Assembly (NCBI RefSeq): GCF_002080045.1
Contig: NZ_MUIN01000003.1
Span: forward strand, 69,501 to 133,500
Origin: Pseudomonas sp. Bc-h
GTDB taxonomy: Bacteria; Pseudomonadota; Gammaproteobacteria; Pseudomonadales; Pseudomonadaceae
Direction of reading: 5' to 3'
DNA length: 64,000 bases
Of this stretch, positions 30,780 through 41,483 are shown piece after piece (the stretch's first letter is position 1; each line of letters starts with the position of its first letter). Made by a program: the position numbers and the translations under genes. The notes below the pieces were generated by a model. That model was given only the letters and a program-made list of their open reading frames with translations, did not search any database and was not told the origin of the DNA.

Positions 30780-32098
30780 ACCCGCGTCTGGCTGCCGCCA
30801 AAGCCTTGGCTGCCGTACTCAGTGGCAAGGCATCGCTCAACAGTTCGCTGCCAACTCAACTGGACAAAGTCGACGACCGTGATCGCGGCCTGACTCAGGA
30901 TCTGGCTTTCGGCACCGCGCGCTGGGAGCCTCGGCTATCGGCGCTGGCGGCCAAGCTGCTGCAAAAGCCTTTCAAGGCAGCCGACAACGACGTTCAAGCG
31001 TTGCTGTTGGTCGGCCTGTATCAGCTGTTCTATTCACGGATGCCAGCGCATGCCGCCATTGGCGAAACAGTGGGCTGCGCCGACAAGTTGAAAAAACCCT
31101 GGGCCAAGGCGTTGCTGAACGCCGTTCTGCGTCGCGCGCAACGGGAAGGCGAGGCGCTGCTGACCGAGCTGGAACACGATCCGGTGGTGCGCACTGCTCA
31201 TCCGCGCTGGCTGCAAAAAGCGCTGAAGGCTGCATGGCCCGAGCATTGGGAGGCGATCTGCGCGGCAAACAACGCGCATCCGCCGATGATCTTGCGGGTC
31301 AATCGTCGCCACAAAACCCGTGATCAATACCTCGGACTGCTGCACGAAGCAGGCATCGATTCGACGGCCAGTGCCTTCAGCCAGGACGGTATCGTGCTGA
31401 CCGAACCGGGCGACGTTCGCTCGCTGCCGGGTTTCGCCGAAGGCTGGATCAGCGTGCAGGACGAAGCGGCGCAACTGGCCGCAGAACTGCTGGAGCTGGC
31501 GCCGGGTCAGCGTGTGCTCGATGCCTGTTGTGCGCCGGGCGGCAAGACCTGCCACCTGCTGGAAGTACAACCGGGCCTCGCAGGCGTGGTCGCTGTGGAT
31601 CTGGAAGCCAAGCGCATGGTCCGCGTGAAGGAAAACCTCGACCGTCTGGGCCTGAGCGCAGAACTCATCGCCGCCGACGCTCGCGCCACTGATCAATGGT
31701 GGGATGGCAAGCCGTTCGAGCGCATTCTGCTGGATGCGCCCTGCTCGGCGACCGGCGTCATCCGCCGCCACCCGGACATCAAACTGACACGTCAGGCCGA
31801 TGACATCCCAGCACTCGCGACCCTTCAGGGCGAGCTGCTCGATGCGCTGTGGCCGACGCTGCAAGTGGGCGGCATTCTGCTGTACGCCACCTGCTCGACG
31901 CTGCCGACCGAGAACACCGAAGTGATCGAAGCCTTCCTCAGTCGTACGCCAGGCGCTCGGGAATTGGACATCGCCGGTCAGCAGGGCAACCCGCCGCCAG
32001 GCCTGAAACAGCCCCATGGCCGACAGTTGCTGGCGCAAGAAGGCAGTCATGACGGCTTTTATTACGCCAAACTGATCAAGATCTCGGCGATCACCTGA
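30776..32098 (+). CDS. rsmB: 16S rRNA m5C967 methyltransferase
   Basis: Methylates C967 of 16S rRNA using S-adenosylmethionine. The 440-residue protein has an N-terminal NusB-like RNA-binding domain (about residues 1-140) and a C-terminal methyltransferase domain. [15 protein letters not shown] binds the cofactor; the two catalytic cysteines are in DAPCSATG and YATCST. It is coupled to fmt by a four-base overlap and followed by trkA after an 86-base gap containing a hairpin. Confidence 0.97.
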   Translation: MNPRLAAAKALAAVLSGKASLNSSLPTQLDKVDDRDRGLTQDLAFGTARWEPRLSALAAKLLQKPFKAADNDVQALLLVGLYQLFYSRMPAHAAIGETVGCADKLKKPWAKALLNAVLRRAQREGEALLTELEHDPVVRTAHPRWLQKALKAAWPEHWEAICAANNAHPPMILRVNRRHKTRDQYLGLLHEAGIDSTASAFSQDGIVLTEPGDVRSLPGFAEGWISVQDEAAQLAAELLELAPGQRVLDACCAPGGKTCHLLEVQPGLAGVVAVDLEAKRMVRVKENLDRLGLSAELIAADARATDQWWDGKPFERILLDAPCSATGVIRRHPDIKLTRQADDIPALATLQGELLDALWPTLQVGGILLYATCSTLPTENTEVIEAFLSRTPGARELDIAGQQGNPPPGLKQPHGRQLLAQEGSHDGFYYAKLIKISAIT

Positions 32099-32119
32099 TC
32101 TTTCCGGCTGAACCTCCAC

Positions 32120-32139
32120 CTGTAGCAGCCCGGCTACAG
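32120..32139. repeat. Short hairpin between rsmB and trkA
   Basis: CTGTAGC and GCTACAG form a perfect seven-base stem around AGCCCG. It resembles the outer arm of the local REP family (TGTAGCAG) and may be a degenerate copy. Confidence 0.45.
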
Positions 32140-32184
32140 AGGCGTTTTCCGCCGGAGGACACAATCACTTCAAGGAGAGACTGA

Positions 32185-33558
32185 TTGAAGATCATCATTC
32201 TCGGTGCAGGACAGGTCGGCGGTACGCTGGCTGAGCATCTGGCCAGCGAGGCCAACGACATCACCGTGGTCGACACCGATGCGGATCGTCTTCGGGCGCT
32301 GGGCGATCGTCTGGATATCCGCACCGTTCAAGGTCGTGGCTCGTTCCCGACCGTGCTGCGTCAGGCAGGAGCGGACGATGCCGACATGCTGGTCGCCGTG
32401 ACCAGCAGCGACGAAACCAACATGGTTGCCTGCCAGGTCGCCTATACCCTGTTCCACACTCCGACCAAAATTGCCCGCGTGCGTGAATCGGCATACCTGA
32501 CCCGCGCAGGCCTGTTCGAAAACGAAGCCATTCCGGTAGACGTGTTGATCAGCCCCGAGCAGGTGGTGACCAACTACATCAAGCGCCTGATCGAATACCC
32601 AAGCGCGCTGCAGGTCATCGACTTCGCCGAAGGCAAGGTGCAACTGGTGGCAGTCAAGGCCTACTACGGTGGGCCGTTGGTGGGTCAGCAACTGCGCCAG
32701 TTGCGCGCTCACATGCCGAATGTCGACACCCGCGTTGCAGCCATTTTCCGTCGTGACCGTCCGATCATTCCTCAGGGCGACACCGTTATCGAAGCCGATG
32801 ACGAAGTCTTCTTCATCGCCGCCAAGGCGGACATTCGCGCAGTGATGGGCGAAATGCGCCGTCTCGACGAAAGCTACAAGCGCATCGTTATCGCAGGCGG
32901 CGGGCAGATCGGCGAGCGTCTGGCCGAGGCTATCGAAAACCGCTACCAGGTGAAGATCATCGAGATGAACCCGGCGCGTTGCCGCTACCTCTCCGACACC
33001 CTCGACAACACGGTGATCCTGCAAGGCAGCTCTTCGGACCGCGACCTGTTGATGGAAGAGAACATCGATAACGCCGACCTGTTCCTGGCCCTCACCAACG
33101 ATGACGAAGCCAACATCATGTCGTCGCTGCTGGCCAAACGGCTTGGTGCGAAGAAGGTCATGACCATCATCAACAACCCGGCGTACGTCGACCTGGTGCA
33201 GGGCGGGGAAATCGACATTGCCGTCAGCCCACAGCTGGCGACCATCGGCACTTTGCTGGCCCATGTAAGGCGCGGCGATATCGTCAGCGTGCACTCATTG
33301 CGCCGTGGTGCGGCCGAAGCCATCGAGATCGTCGCCCACGGCGACGCCAAATCGAGCAAGGTGATCGGCAAGGCCATCATGCACATCAACCTGCCGCCGG
33401 GCACTACCATCGGCGCCATCACCCGCGACGAACAGGTGCTCATCGCTCACGACAGCACCGTGATCGAATCAGGCGACCACGTTGTGATGTTCCTTGTGGA
33501 TAAAAAGCACATCCGCGACGTAGAGCGGTTGTTCCAGGTGGGCTTGAGCTTTTTCTAA
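32185..33558 (+). CDS. trkA: Trk system potassium uptake regulatory protein
   Basis: Peripheral NAD-binding subunit that gates the TrkH/TrkG potassium channels. The 457-residue protein contains two tandem RCK units, each with an N-terminal Rossmann domain ([18 protein letters not shown] at residue 1 and [18 protein letters not shown] near 232) and a C-terminal RCK_C domain. The start is TTG at 32185, with AAGGAG eight bases upstream. A tetratricopeptide gene follows 12 bases later. An exact DnaA-box 9-mer lies in its 3' end (33495-33503). Confidence 0.97.
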   Translation: MKIIILGAGQVGGTLAEHLASEANDITVVDTDADRLRALGDRLDIRTVQGRGSFPTVLRQAGADDADMLVAVTSSDETNMVACQVAYTLFHTPTKIARVRESAYLTRAGLFENEAIPVDVLISPEQVVTNYIKRLIEYPSALQVIDFAEGKVQLVAVKAYYGGPLVGQQLRQLRAHMPNVDTRVAAIFRRDRPIIPQGDTVIEADDEVFFIAAKADIRAVMGEMRRLDESYKRIVIAGGGQIGERLAEAIENRYQVKIIEMNPARCRYLSDTLDNTVILQGSSSDRDLLMEENIDNADLFLALTNDDEANIMSSLLAKRLGAKKVMTIINNPAYVDLVQGGEIDIAVSPQLATIGTLLAHVRRGDIVSVHSLRRGAAEAIEIVAHGDAKSSKVIGKAIMHINLPPGTTIGAITRDEQVLIAHDSTVIESGDHVVMFLVDKKHIRDVERLFQVGLSFF

Positions 33559-33570
33559 GGGGGAGTCAGC

Positions 33571-33885
33571 GTGCTTGAATCACTGGAAAAGATGCTCGCC
33601 AAGGGCATGGACAATGCGTTGCTGAGGTTCGGCCTGGGCAAGGGTTATCTCGATGCAGGCGATCATCAGAAAGCCGTTGAGCACTTGCAGCGCTGCGTCG
33701 AGTTCGACCCGAAATACTCGGCGGCCTGGAAACTCCTTGGCAAGGCCTGGCTAGCGGCAGGGGATACCGCGCAAGCTCGGGCGACATGGGAGCAGGGGCT
33801 TGTGGCTGCTGCTGCCCACGGCGATAAACAGGCCGAGAAGGAAATGACGGTGTTTTTGAAAAAGCTGGATCGCAAGGCCCAGTAA
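33571..33885 (+). CDS. Small tetratricopeptide repeat protein
   Basis: A 104-residue protein with two to three TPR helices pairs (LLRFGLGKGYLDAGDHQKAV, then SAAWKLLGKAWLAAGDTAQA). It has no signal peptide. It starts with GTG at 33571, preceded by GGGGGAG, and lies 12 bases after trkA, so it is likely cotranscribed. P. aeruginosa carries a similar small gene beside trkA (PA0015). TPRs mediate protein contacts; the partner is unknown. Confidence 0.9.
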   Translation: MLESLEKMLAKGMDNALLRFGLGKGYLDAGDHQKAVEHLQRCVEFDPKYSAAWKLLGKAWLAAGDTAQARATWEQGLVAAAAHGDKQAEKEMTVFLKKLDRKAQ

Positions 33886-33927
33886 TACGAACTCGAACTG
33901 ATCGATCTGAAAAACACCGGGATTTTC

Positions 33928-34035
33928 TGTAGGAGACGCCGGAGGTCACGACGGCAGCGATCGCGGTGCGTCAGACATTTCACCTTTGATGATGCCTCTC
34001 TATCGCTGCCGTCGCGGCCTCCGGCGTCTCCCACA
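33928..34035. repeat. Long inverted repeat (REPIN-like, second type)
   Basis: GGAGACGCCGGAGG and ACGGCAGCGAT on the left mirror ATCGCTGCCGT and CCTCCGGCGTCTCC on the right, giving arms of about 30 bases around a spacer of about 45. The sequence is unrelated to the other two repeat types in the window. It separates convergent genes. Confidence 0.85.
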
Positions 34036-34093
34036 AGAACAGGGTGAACCGCAGCTAGATCTGGCGGCTCACGTTTTCATGGATCAGCGCTCA

Positions 34094-34981
34094 TCAATAC
34101 CAGCGCTTCTCACCCTCAGGCCGCTTCTTGAAGCGCTTCATGGTCCACATGTACTGGCTTGGATACGCGCGTACATACTTTTCCACCACCTTGCTCATGG
34201 CTGCCGCTGAGGTCTCGGTATCGGTGCTGTACATGTCTTCAGGGGCAGCTTCGAGCACCACTTTGTAGCCCGAGCCATCTTCCAGACGCATGGCGTGCAA
34301 GAACACGCCGACTGCCTTGCCGCCCGCGAGCATGTTCGGCACGAACTTGCTGGTCAGCGCCACGGTGCCGCAGAACGGAACGAAGATACCCGCCGATTCC
34401 GCCGGCTCAGGGTCAGCCGGAATACCCACCGAGCCGCCTTTGCGGACTTCCTTGATGACACTCAGGATACCTTCCTTGGTCGACGCAGCCACGCGGTTGC
34501 CCAGTTGCACACGCTGTTTGCGCAGCAATTCATCCACCGCCTTGAGCTTGGGCGGACGGTAGAAAATGATCGGTTTGCACTGGCTGCAATAGAAGTGGTT
34601 GAGCACTTCCCAATTGCCAAGATGGCTGGTGATACCGACTACGCCCTTGCCGGACGCCAGCGCATCTTTCAATACCTGCAGGCCCTCGACTTCACGCACC
34701 AGATTGATCGATTTTTGAGCAGGCCAGATCCAGGCACAGGCGCTTTCGGTCAATGTTTTGCCGATGTCCATCAGGCTGCGCCCCACCAGAGCCTCAAGCT
34801 CGGTCGGGTTCAACTCGGGAAAGCATTTGGAAAGGTTGATGCGCGCGACTTCGCGAGAACGGTTGGGCAGCTTCCACATCAGCCAGCCAATACAGGTGCC
34901 GACCCCTTGCACGGCGCGCCACGGCAACAGGGCGAACAACCGTAACGCCCCGACCATCATGGCGCCTTTGAACTTATCCAC
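34094..34981 (-). CDS. Lipid A late acyltransferase (LpxL/HtrB family)
   Basis: Inner-membrane enzyme that adds a secondary acyl chain to lipid A. The 295-residue protein has an N-terminal membrane-associated helix and the LPLAT motif HLGNWE (His120, Glu125), with IPADPEPAESAG-type PlsC-like motif III. It corresponds to P. aeruginosa PA0011 (htrB1); that species has a second copy elsewhere. The start is GTG at 34981 with CAGGAG six bases upstream. The start codon is inside an exact DnaA-box 9-mer (34974-34982), which may be chance or a control point. Confidence 0.93.
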   Translation of the reverse strand: MDKFKGAMMVGALRLFALLPWRAVQGVGTCIGWLMWKLPNRSREVARINLSKCFPELNPTELEALVGRSLMDIGKTLTESACAWIWPAQKSINLVREVEGLQVLKDALASGKGVVGITSHLGNWEVLNHFYCSQCKPIIFYRPPKLKAVDELLRKQRVQLGNRVAASTKEGILSVIKEVRKGGSVGIPADPEPAESAGIFVPFCGTVALTSKFVPNMLAGGKAVGVFLHAMRLEDGSGYKVVLEAAPEDMYSTDTETSAAAMSKVVEKYVRAYPSQYMWTMKRFKKRPEGEKRWY

Positions 34982-35019
34982 AGATCACTCCTGAATCGAT
35001 GAGGCCGCCATTGTAACCA

Positions 35020-35571
35020 TCACCGGCTGAGCTCGGCGTATCGATCGCAATCAACGGTGTGGTCCATGACCATCCCGGTCGCCTGCATGTAGGCGTAGCA
35101 GATGGTCGGGCCGACGAAGGTGAAGCCGGCTTCCTTCAAGGCCTTGCTCATGGCTTCAGCCTCCGGCGTGATGGCCGGGACTTCGCTGCGGTCCTTGAAA
35201 TGATTGACCTTCGGTTTGCCGCCGACAAAGGACCAGACAAACGCCACCGGATCGTCCAGTAGCAGCCAGGCTTGAGCGTTCTTGCGCGCTGCGTTGAGTT
35301 TGAGGCGGTTGCGAACGATGCCAGGCTCGAGCATCAATTCCTCTATTTCGGCATCGGTCATGGCGGCGATACGGCGCACGTCGAAGTTGAACATCACTTC
35401 GCGATAGCGAGCGCGCTTCTTCAAAATCGTGATCCACGACAGCCCGGCCTGGAACCCTTCGAGCAATAGAAACTCGAACAGCATCTGCGCGTCGCGCAAC
35501 GGCACACCCCACTCTTGATCGTGGTAGTCCATATAAAGCGGATCTTCGTTGCACCAAAAGCAGCGTGGCAT
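35020..35571 (-). CDS. tag: DNA-3-methyladenine glycosylase I
   Basis: Removes 3-methyladenine from alkylated DNA. The 183-residue protein has the zinc snap of the Tag family: Cys4 and His17 at the N-terminus ([14 protein letters not shown]), His171 and Cys175 at the C-terminus (DHTVDC). The start codon at 35571 has GGGAG six bases upstream. It is divergent from glyQ, and the two starts are separated by only about 80 bases. Confidence 0.97.
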   Translation of the reverse strand: MPRCFWCNEDPLYMDYHDQEWGVPLRDAQMLFEFLLLEGFQAGLSWITILKKRARYREVMFNFDVRRIAAMTDAEIEELMLEPGIVRNRLKLNAARKNAQAWLLLDDPVAFVWSFVGGKPKVNHFKDRSEVPAITPEAEAMSKALKEAGFTFVGPTICYAYMQATGMVMDHTVDCDRYAELSR

Positions 35572-35653
35572 AGGGCTCCCAAGGGTGGAGGCGCTGCCGA
35601 ATCGGGTATACTCCCGCTCTTTAAATCGCAGCCCCCCAGTACAGGTGAATTTC

Positions 35654-36601
35654 GTGAGCCAGCCTACGCCAGCCGTGCGTACCTTCCAAGACTTGATCCT
35701 CGCCCTCCAGCAATACTGGGCCGAGCAAGGTTGTGTGGTACTTCAGCCCTACGATATGGAAGTGGGCGCCGGCACTTTCCACACCGCCACGTTTCTGCGC
35801 GCCGTCGGCCCGGAAACCTGGAACGCCGCCTACGTACAGCCGAGCCGTCGTCCTACCGATGGCCGTTATGGCGAGAACCCTAACCGCCTGCAGCACTACT
35901 ATCAGTTCCAGGTGGTCCTCAAGCCGAACCCGGACAACTTTCAGGAACTGTATCTGGGCTCGCTGAAGCATGTCGGTCTCGACCCGCTGGTGCATGACGT
36001 GCGCTTCGTCGAAGACAACTGGGAATCTCCTACTCTGGGCGCCTGGGGCCTGGGCTGGGAAATCTGGCTCAACGGCATGGAAGTCTCGCAATTCACCTAC
36101 TTCCAGCAAGTGGGCGGCATCGAGTGCTACCCGGTGACTGGCGAGATCACCTACGGTCTCGAGCGTCTGGCGATGTACCTGCAAGGCGTCGAATCGGTTT
36201 ACGACCTGGTCTGGACCGACGGCCCGTTCGGCAAAGTCACCTACGGCGACGTGTTCCACCAGAACGAAGTGGAGCAATCGACCTATAACTTCGAACACGC
36301 CAACGTCGAAAAACTGTTCGAGCTGTTCGACTTCTATGAAAGCGAAGCCGTACGCCTGATCGCAGCTGAACTGCCGCTGCCGAGCTATGAAATGGTGCTC
36401 AAGGCCTCGCACACCTTCAACCTGCTGGATGCCCGTCGCGCCATTTCCGTGACCGCGCGTCAGCAATACATCCTGCGCGTACGCACCCTGGCTCGCTCCG
36501 TGGCCCAGGCGTACCTGATGGCCCGGGCCAAACTTGGTTTCCCGATGGCCGCACCTGATATTCGCGACGAAGTGTTGGCTAAGCTGGAGGCTGCACAATG
36601 A
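35654..36601 (+). CDS. glyQ: Glycyl-tRNA synthetase alpha subunit
   Basis: Catalytic subunit of the alpha2-beta2 glycyl-tRNA synthetase. The protein has 315 residues, the same as in P. aeruginosa. GTG at 35654 is chosen over the upstream opening at 35549 because AGGTGA lies six bases before it and the protein then begins [18 protein letters not shown], the family start. The class II core includes [20 protein letters not shown] and [18 protein letters not shown]. The glyS start overlaps its stop by four bases. Confidence 0.98.
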   Translation: MSQPTPAVRTFQDLILALQQYWAEQGCVVLQPYDMEVGAGTFHTATFLRAVGPETWNAAYVQPSRRPTDGRYGENPNRLQHYYQFQVVLKPNPDNFQELYLGSLKHVGLDPLVHDVRFVEDNWESPTLGAWGLGWEIWLNGMEVSQFTYFQQVGGIECYPVTGEITYGLERLAMYLQGVESVYDLVWTDGPFGKVTYGDVFHQNEVEQSTYNFEHANVEKLFELFDFYESEAVRLIAAELPLPSYEMVLKASHTFNLLDARRAISVTARQQYILRVRTLARSVAQAYLMARAKLGFPMAAPDIRDEVLAKLEAAQ

Positions 36602-38652
36602 GTGCTCAAGATTTCCTGGTTGAACTGGGCACCGAAGAACTGCCACCCAAAGCCCTGAACACCTTGGGTGACGCGTTCCTGGCCGGGATCGAAAAAGGCC
36701 TGCAGGCCGCTGGCCTGACGTACAGCGCCAAGCAGGTCTATGCCGCGCCGCGTCGTCTGGCTGTGCTGATCACCGAACTTGCGACCCAGCAACCGGACCG
36801 CAGCGTGAATCTGGACGGCCCGCCACGTCAGGCGGCTTTCGACGCTGAAGGCAACCCGACCCAGGCTGCACTGGGCTTCGCCAAGAAATGCGGCGTCGAT
36901 CTGAGCGAAATCGATCAGAGCGGCCCGAAACTGCGTTACAGCCAGAGCATCGCCGGCAAACCGACCGCGAGCCTGCTGCCGACCATCATCGAAGACTCGC
37001 TCAACGACCTGCCGATCCCCAAGCGCATGCGCTGGGGTGCACGCAAGGAAGAATTCGTGCGTCCGACCCAATGGCTGGTAATGCTGTTTGGCGATCAAGT
37101 GATCGACTGCACCATCCTCGCTCAAACCTCGGGCCGTGAGTCGCGTGGCCACCGCTTCCATCATCCTGAAAACGTGCGCATCACCTCGCCAGCCAACTAC
37201 GCCAGCGACCTGCGCGCTGCCCACGTACTGGCGGATTTCAACGAGCGCCGTCAGCTGATCAGCAAACGCGTCGACGAGCTGGCTACCCAGCACGAAGGCA
37301 CCGCGATCGTACCGCCTGCGCTGCTCGACGAAGTGACCGCGCTGGTCGAATGGCCCGTGCCGCTGGTGTGCTCGTTCGAAGAGCGTTTCCTGGAAGTGCC
37401 TCAGGAAGCCCTGATCACCACCATGCAGGACAACCAGAAGTATTTCTGCCTGCTGGATGCCAATGGCAAGTTGCTGCCCCGTTTCATCACGGTCGCCAAC
37501 GTCGAGAGCAAGGACCCGTCGCAAATCGTGCACGGTAACGAGAAAGTCGTTCGTCCGCGCCTGACCGACGCCGAGTTCTTCTTCAAGCAGGACAAGAAGC
37601 AGAAGCTGGAAACCTTCAACCAGCGCCTGCAGAACGTCGTGTTCCAGGCTCAGTTGGGTACCGTGTTCGACAAGGCCGAACGTGTCTCCAGGCTGGCAGC
37701 GTTCATTGCGCCGCGCATTGGCGGCGATGCTCAGCGCGCTGCCCGTGCCGGCCTGCTGTCCAAGTGCGACCTGGCGACCGAAATGGTCGGCGAATTCCCG
37801 GAAATGCAGGGCGTGGCGGGCTACTACTACGCGCTGGCCGATGGCGAGCCGGAAGACGTCGCACTGGCGCTGAACGAGCAATACATGCCTCGCGGCGCTG
37901 GCGCTGAACTGCCAGGCACCCTGACCGGTTCGGCCGTGGCCATCGCCGACAAGCTCGACACGCTGGTCGGCATTTTCGGCATCGGCATGCTGCCAACCGG
38001 TAGCAAGGACCCGTACGCACTGCGTCGTGCTGCGCTGGGTATCCTGCGCATCCTGATCGAGAAGAAGCTGGATCTTGACCTGATCAAGACCGTGCAATTC
38101 GCCGTCACCCAGTTCGGTGCCAAGGTGAAGTCGGCGGGTCTGGCCGAGCAGGTGCTGGAATTCATCTTCGACCGTCTGCGTGCGCGTTACGAAGACGAAG
38201 GCGTCGACGTTTCGGTGTACCTGTCCGTACGTGCCCTGCAGCCGGGTTCGGCACTGGACTTCGACCAGCGTGTGCAAGCCGTACAGGCGTTCCGCAAGCT
38301 GCCTGAAGCCGCTGCACTCGCCGCCGTGAACAAGCGTGTATCGAACCTGCTGAGCAAGGCCGAGGGCAGCATTGCCCAGACCGTCGAGCCGAAATACTTC
38401 GACAACGCCAACGAGTTCTCGCTGTACTCGGCGATCCAGCAGGCCGACCAGGCGGTCGCGCCAATGTCGGCCAATCGTCAATACAACGAAGCACTGGCAC
38501 GTCTGGCCGCACTTCGCGAGCCGGTGGATGCCTTCTTCGAAGCCGTGATGGTCAATGCCGAAGATGCAAGCGTGCGGGCCAACCGCTATGCGTTGCTGGC
38601 GCGTCTGCGCAACCTGTTCCTCGGCGTCGCCGACATTTCCCTGTTGGGTTGA
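36598..38652 (+). CDS. glyS: Glycyl-tRNA synthetase beta subunit
   Basis: Beta subunit, responsible for tRNA binding, 684 residues. The N-terminus [16 protein letters not shown] and the internal [19 protein letters not shown] and [14 protein letters not shown] are family signatures. Translation is coupled to glyQ through ATGA. gmhB begins 15 bases later, so glyQ-glyS-gmhB and probably plsC form an operon. A very long antisense frame over this gene is a by-product of the high GC content. Confidence 0.98.
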   Translation: MSAQDFLVELGTEELPPKALNTLGDAFLAGIEKGLQAAGLTYSAKQVYAAPRRLAVLITELATQQPDRSVNLDGPPRQAAFDAEGNPTQAALGFAKKCGVDLSEIDQSGPKLRYSQSIAGKPTASLLPTIIEDSLNDLPIPKRMRWGARKEEFVRPTQWLVMLFGDQVIDCTILAQTSGRESRGHRFHHPENVRITSPANYASDLRAAHVLADFNERRQLISKRVDELATQHEGTAIVPPALLDEVTALVEWPVPLVCSFEERFLEVPQEALITTMQDNQKYFCLLDANGKLLPRFITVANVESKDPSQIVHGNEKVVRPRLTDAEFFFKQDKKQKLETFNQRLQNVVFQAQLGTVFDKAERVSRLAAFIAPRIGGDAQRAARAGLLSKCDLATEMVGEFPEMQGVAGYYYALADGEPEDVALALNEQYMPRGAGAELPGTLTGSAVAIADKLDTLVGIFGIGMLPTGSKDPYALRRAALGILRILIEKKLDLDLIKTVQFAVTQFGAKVKSAGLAEQVLEFIFDRLRARYEDEGVDVSVYLSVRALQPGSALDFDQRVQAVQAFRKLPEAAALAAVNKRVSNLLSKAEGSIAQTVEPKYFDNANEFSLYSAIQQADQAVAPMSANRQYNEALARLAALREPVDAFFEAVMVNAEDASVRANRYALLARLRNLFLGVADISLLG

Positions 38653-38667
38653 GCTGGAGCGCATGAT

Positions 38668-39219
38668 TTGAAGCTGCTGATTCTCGATCGGGACGGAGTG
38701 ATCAACCAAGACTCCGACGCTTACATCAAGTCGGTGCAGGAATGGATTCCGATTCCCGGCTCGATCGAGGCAATCGCGCAGCTCAGCAAAGCCGGCTGGG
38801 CGGTGGCGGTCGCTACCAACCAGTCCGGCATCGCTCGCGGGTATTACGATCTGGCCACCCTCGACGCCATGCACGCGCGCTTGCGTGAACTGGTGGCGGA
38901 GCAGGGCGGCGAGGTCGGTCTGATTGTTTACTGCCCTCATGGCCCGGATCAGGGATGCGATTGCCGCAAACCCAAACCGGGCATGTTGCGCACCATTGCC
39001 ACCCATTACTCTGTGGATTTACACGGAATCTGGTTTGTCGGTGACAGCAAGGGTGACCTGGAGGCGGCGGTGGCCGTCGACTCTCAACCTGTTCTGGTCA
39101 TGACGGGCAAAGGTCACAAGACGCGGAGTAGTCCATTGCCCGCGGGAACGTTGATTTTTGACGATCTGGCGGCGGTTGCCGCAGAACTTATTCACAACAG
39201 CGCCTCGTTGAACGGCTGA
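38668..39219 (+). CDS. gmhB: D-glycero-beta-D-manno-heptose 1,7-bisphosphate 7-phosphatase
   Basis: Removes the 7-phosphate during ADP-heptose synthesis for the LPS inner core. The 183-residue HAD phosphatase has DRDGVIN (Asp7 and Asp9), ATNQSGIARG, and the zinc-binding CPHGPDQGCDCRKPKPG that distinguishes GmhB from other HAD enzymes. It starts with TTG at 38668, with GGAGC nine bases upstream; the nearby ATG at 38663 leads at once to a stop. It is part of the glyQS-gmhB-plsC series. Confidence 0.95.
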   Translation: MKLLILDRDGVINQDSDAYIKSVQEWIPIPGSIEAIAQLSKAGWAVAVATNQSGIARGYYDLATLDAMHARLRELVAEQGGEVGLIVYCPHGPDQGCDCRKPKPGMLRTIATHYSVDLHGIWFVGDSKGDLEAAVAVDSQPVLVMTGKGHKTRSSPLPAGTLIFDDLAAVAAELIHNSASLNG

Positions 39220-39275
39220 CCGGTCGTTCAACGGTACGCTCAATCCGGGCAATGCCCGTAACGGTAAAAGCAGCT

Positions 39276-40046
39276 ATGTCGATAGTGCAGGCCATCAGGA
39301 TCTTCTTCTTTTACCTGCTGCTGGGCACCAGCGCTCTGCTGTGGTGCTCGCTGAGTTTTTTCGTCGCGCCTTTTCTGCCATTCCGCGTTCGTTATCGCTT
39401 CATCAATGTCTATTGGTGTCGCTGCGCGCTCTGGCTGACCCGAGTGCTGCTCAACATCAAGGTCAATGTCACCGGCCAGGAAAACGTCCCGAAGACGCCT
39501 TGCGTGATTGTTTCCAATCACCAGAGCACCTGGGAGACGTTTTTCCTGTCGGCGCATTTCCAGCCTTTGAGCCAGGTGCTCAAGCGCGAATTGCTGTACG
39601 TGCCGTTCTTTGGCTGGGCGATGGCGATGCTGCGCCCGATCGCCATTGACCGGAACAACCCGAAAGCCGCGCTCAAGGTCGTCGCCAAGAAGGGCGACGA
39701 GCTCCTGAAGGATGGCGTCTGGGTGATGATCTTCCCTGAGGGTACGCGCGTGCCGTACGGCCAGATCGGAAAGTTCTCGCGCAGTGGTTCAGCCATGGCG
39801 GTGAATGCCGAGTTACCGGTGCTACCCATCGCTCACAACGCGGGAAAATACTGGCCGAAAGAAGGCTGGAACAAGAAGCAGGGGACCATCGAAGTGGTGA
39901 TCGGTGAGCCGATGTATGCAGAAGGCACCGGGCCTCGCGCCATTGCAGCCCTGAATGAGCGGGTCAGCGCCTGGAACGAGGCGACTCAGAAGGCGCTGGG
40001 CTCTCCCGCCATACCTGTACCAACACCTGAAAAATCACCGGTGTGA
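39276..40046 (+). CDS. plsC: 1-acyl-sn-glycerol-3-phosphate acyltransferase
   Basis: Acylates lysophosphatidic acid to phosphatidic acid in phospholipid synthesis. The 256-residue protein has an N-terminal membrane helix and both acyltransferase motifs: NHQSTWE (His82 and Glu87) and FPEGTR (residues 153-158). The usual HX4D is therefore HX4E here, a variant also seen in other PlsC homologues. The ATG at 39276 matches the family start; the frame reaches to 39252. P. aeruginosa has it as PA0005. An exact DnaA-box 9-mer follows at 40049-40057. Confidence 0.93.
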   Translation: MSIVQAIRIFFFYLLLGTSALLWCSLSFFVAPFLPFRVRYRFINVYWCRCALWLTRVLLNIKVNVTGQENVPKTPCVIVSNHQSTWETFFLSAHFQPLSQVLKRELLYVPFFGWAMAMLRPIAIDRNNPKAALKVVAKKGDELLKDGVWVMIFPEGTRVPYGQIGKFSRSGSAMAVNAELPVLPIAHNAGKYWPKEGWNKKQGTIEVVIGEPMYAEGTGPRAIAALNERVSAWNEATQKALGSPAIPVPTPEKSPV

Positions 40047-40230
40047 ATTGTGGATAACCTGTGCACCAATTGTGTGAGATTTCTGATAATCAGCGATAAG
40101 TCATTCATTTAATTACTTATTTCTGACCGCGATTACCGAACCAAAAACGTGCATAAGTTTTTTCTGACAGACAAATTTCCCGCCTGAAAACGTCGGTCTT
40201 GAGCCTTCAAAGGGTCAGGACCGATGCCCG

Positions 40231-41418
40231 TTACACCACTCGTCTGGGTTCTGATATCCACAGATTGCACAGCGCCGCCATGCCGATCAGCACCAACCCT
40301 CCACAGGCTGCAGCCACGAAGCCCATTGCAGGGGAAAAACTGTCGATCGCGAACCCCACCAGCGGCGCGGACAACGTCTGACCTATTCGATACGCAGAGT
40401 CATGCAGGCCCATCACTTCGCCGCGCACGCTGGACGGCGCCAGCTTGGCAACGGCTTCCGAGCCCGCCGCCAGTGTTGGCGTACATAGCAAGTTGGTCGG
40501 GAGCAACGCCAGCAACAGCCACCACCACACCCCGTCGAACAAGGCGACCGGCAACAATAGCAGGCTCATCGCTAATGCCAACTGCGCCTGTGACCAGGAC
40601 CTGTGGACGATCCCGTGGACAAAACCGCCGACAATGGAGGCCACGGACATCGAGGCAATGACGTAACCGGTGAAGGCGATTTCACCGTTTTCCCTCAGCA
40701 CTGCGATCAGGGCCAGTTCAGTCCCATAGAGCACGAATAACGCACCGGCACTGACGAACATCACACTCAGCAGACGCGCACTCATCCACGTCCGCAATTT
40801 GGGTCGCACGCGATTGGGGTCTTGAGCGACTTCATCGATAGAGCGCGTCGGCCAATTCAGCTTGTAGAGCACGATATAAGAAAGCGCACGCCACAGGCCA
40901 ATACCGACAATGGTCGCTGTTGCCGAATAGCGGGTGATCAGGAAGATGCCGGTCGCGGGACCGATGACGAAGCCCAGCTCCATCAGCATCATGTTCAGCG
41001 AATAAGCAGGGCGGCGTTTGTCTTCGGGTACCAGGCTCGCCACGAACTGCCGCGCCAGAGACCCCGTAGGCACGGTGAACATCCCGGCGACGAATGCCAG
41101 GCAGACGTAAACCGGATAGCTCACCAACGGCAGCAGCATCCAGGCCACTGTGGATAAAGTGCCGCACACTGCCACCACCGGGCGTAGGCCATGGCGGTCG
41201 ATCTTGCGCCCCAGCAGTGGAGAACCTACCGCGAACCCCAGTGCGGTCGCGGTACCGACTACGCCGGCATCGAGGTACCCACGATGCATTTCATTGAGTA
41301 CATGAAGGCTCAACGTGAGGGTCATGATCGTCAGCGGCAGGCCTGCGACGAACATGAACAGCGTGGCCGGCAGCACCCGAGGGATGGCCAGCACTCTCTG
41401 GTATTTGCGAAACGACAT
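40231..41418 (-). CDS. MFS transporter
   Basis: A 395-residue major facilitator with about 12 predicted membrane helices. The motif-A-like loop GSPLLGRKIDRHGLRPV lies between helices 2 and 3, and RQFVASLVPEDKRRPAYSL near the middle. AAGGAG lies ten bases before the ATG at 41418. The substrate cannot be read from the sequence; drug or sugar efflux are possible. It is 65 bases downstream of the glycosidase gene on the same strand, so the two may be cotranscribed. It is not in the conserved origin-region set. Confidence 0.9.
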   Translation of the reverse strand: MSFRKYQRVLAIPRVLPATLFMFVAGLPLTIMTLTLSLHVLNEMHRGYLDAGVVGTATALGFAVGSPLLGRKIDRHGLRPVVAVCGTLSTVAWMLLPLVSYPVYVCLAFVAGMFTVPTGSLARQFVASLVPEDKRRPAYSLNMMLMELGFVIGPATGIFLITRYSATATIVGIGLWRALSYIVLYKLNWPTRSIDEVAQDPNRVRPKLRTWMSARLLSVMFVSAGALFVLYGTELALIAVLRENGEIAFTGYVIASMSVASIVGGFVHGIVHRSWSQAQLALAMSLLLLPVALFDGVWWWLLLALLPTNLLCTPTLAAGSEAVAKLAPSSVRGEVMGLHDSAYRIGQTLSAPLVGFAIDSFSPAMGFVAAACGGLVLIGMAALCNLWISEPRRVV

Positions 41419-41483
41419 TCGGGTAAAGCTCCTTGGCCCGGCGAGTGACTCTGCAACGACTTCCCTGTGAACGGTCGGCCAGC

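Noticed and set aside
36460-39006. 848-codon antisense open frame over glyS
   Set aside because: It is exactly antisense to glyS and gmhB, has no family features, and arises from high GC at third codon positions.
40047-40230. AT-rich 184-base gap after plsC as a small RNA gene
   Set aside because: No clear hairpin terminator or GGA-loop pattern; apart from a DnaA-box 9-mer I see nothing specific.
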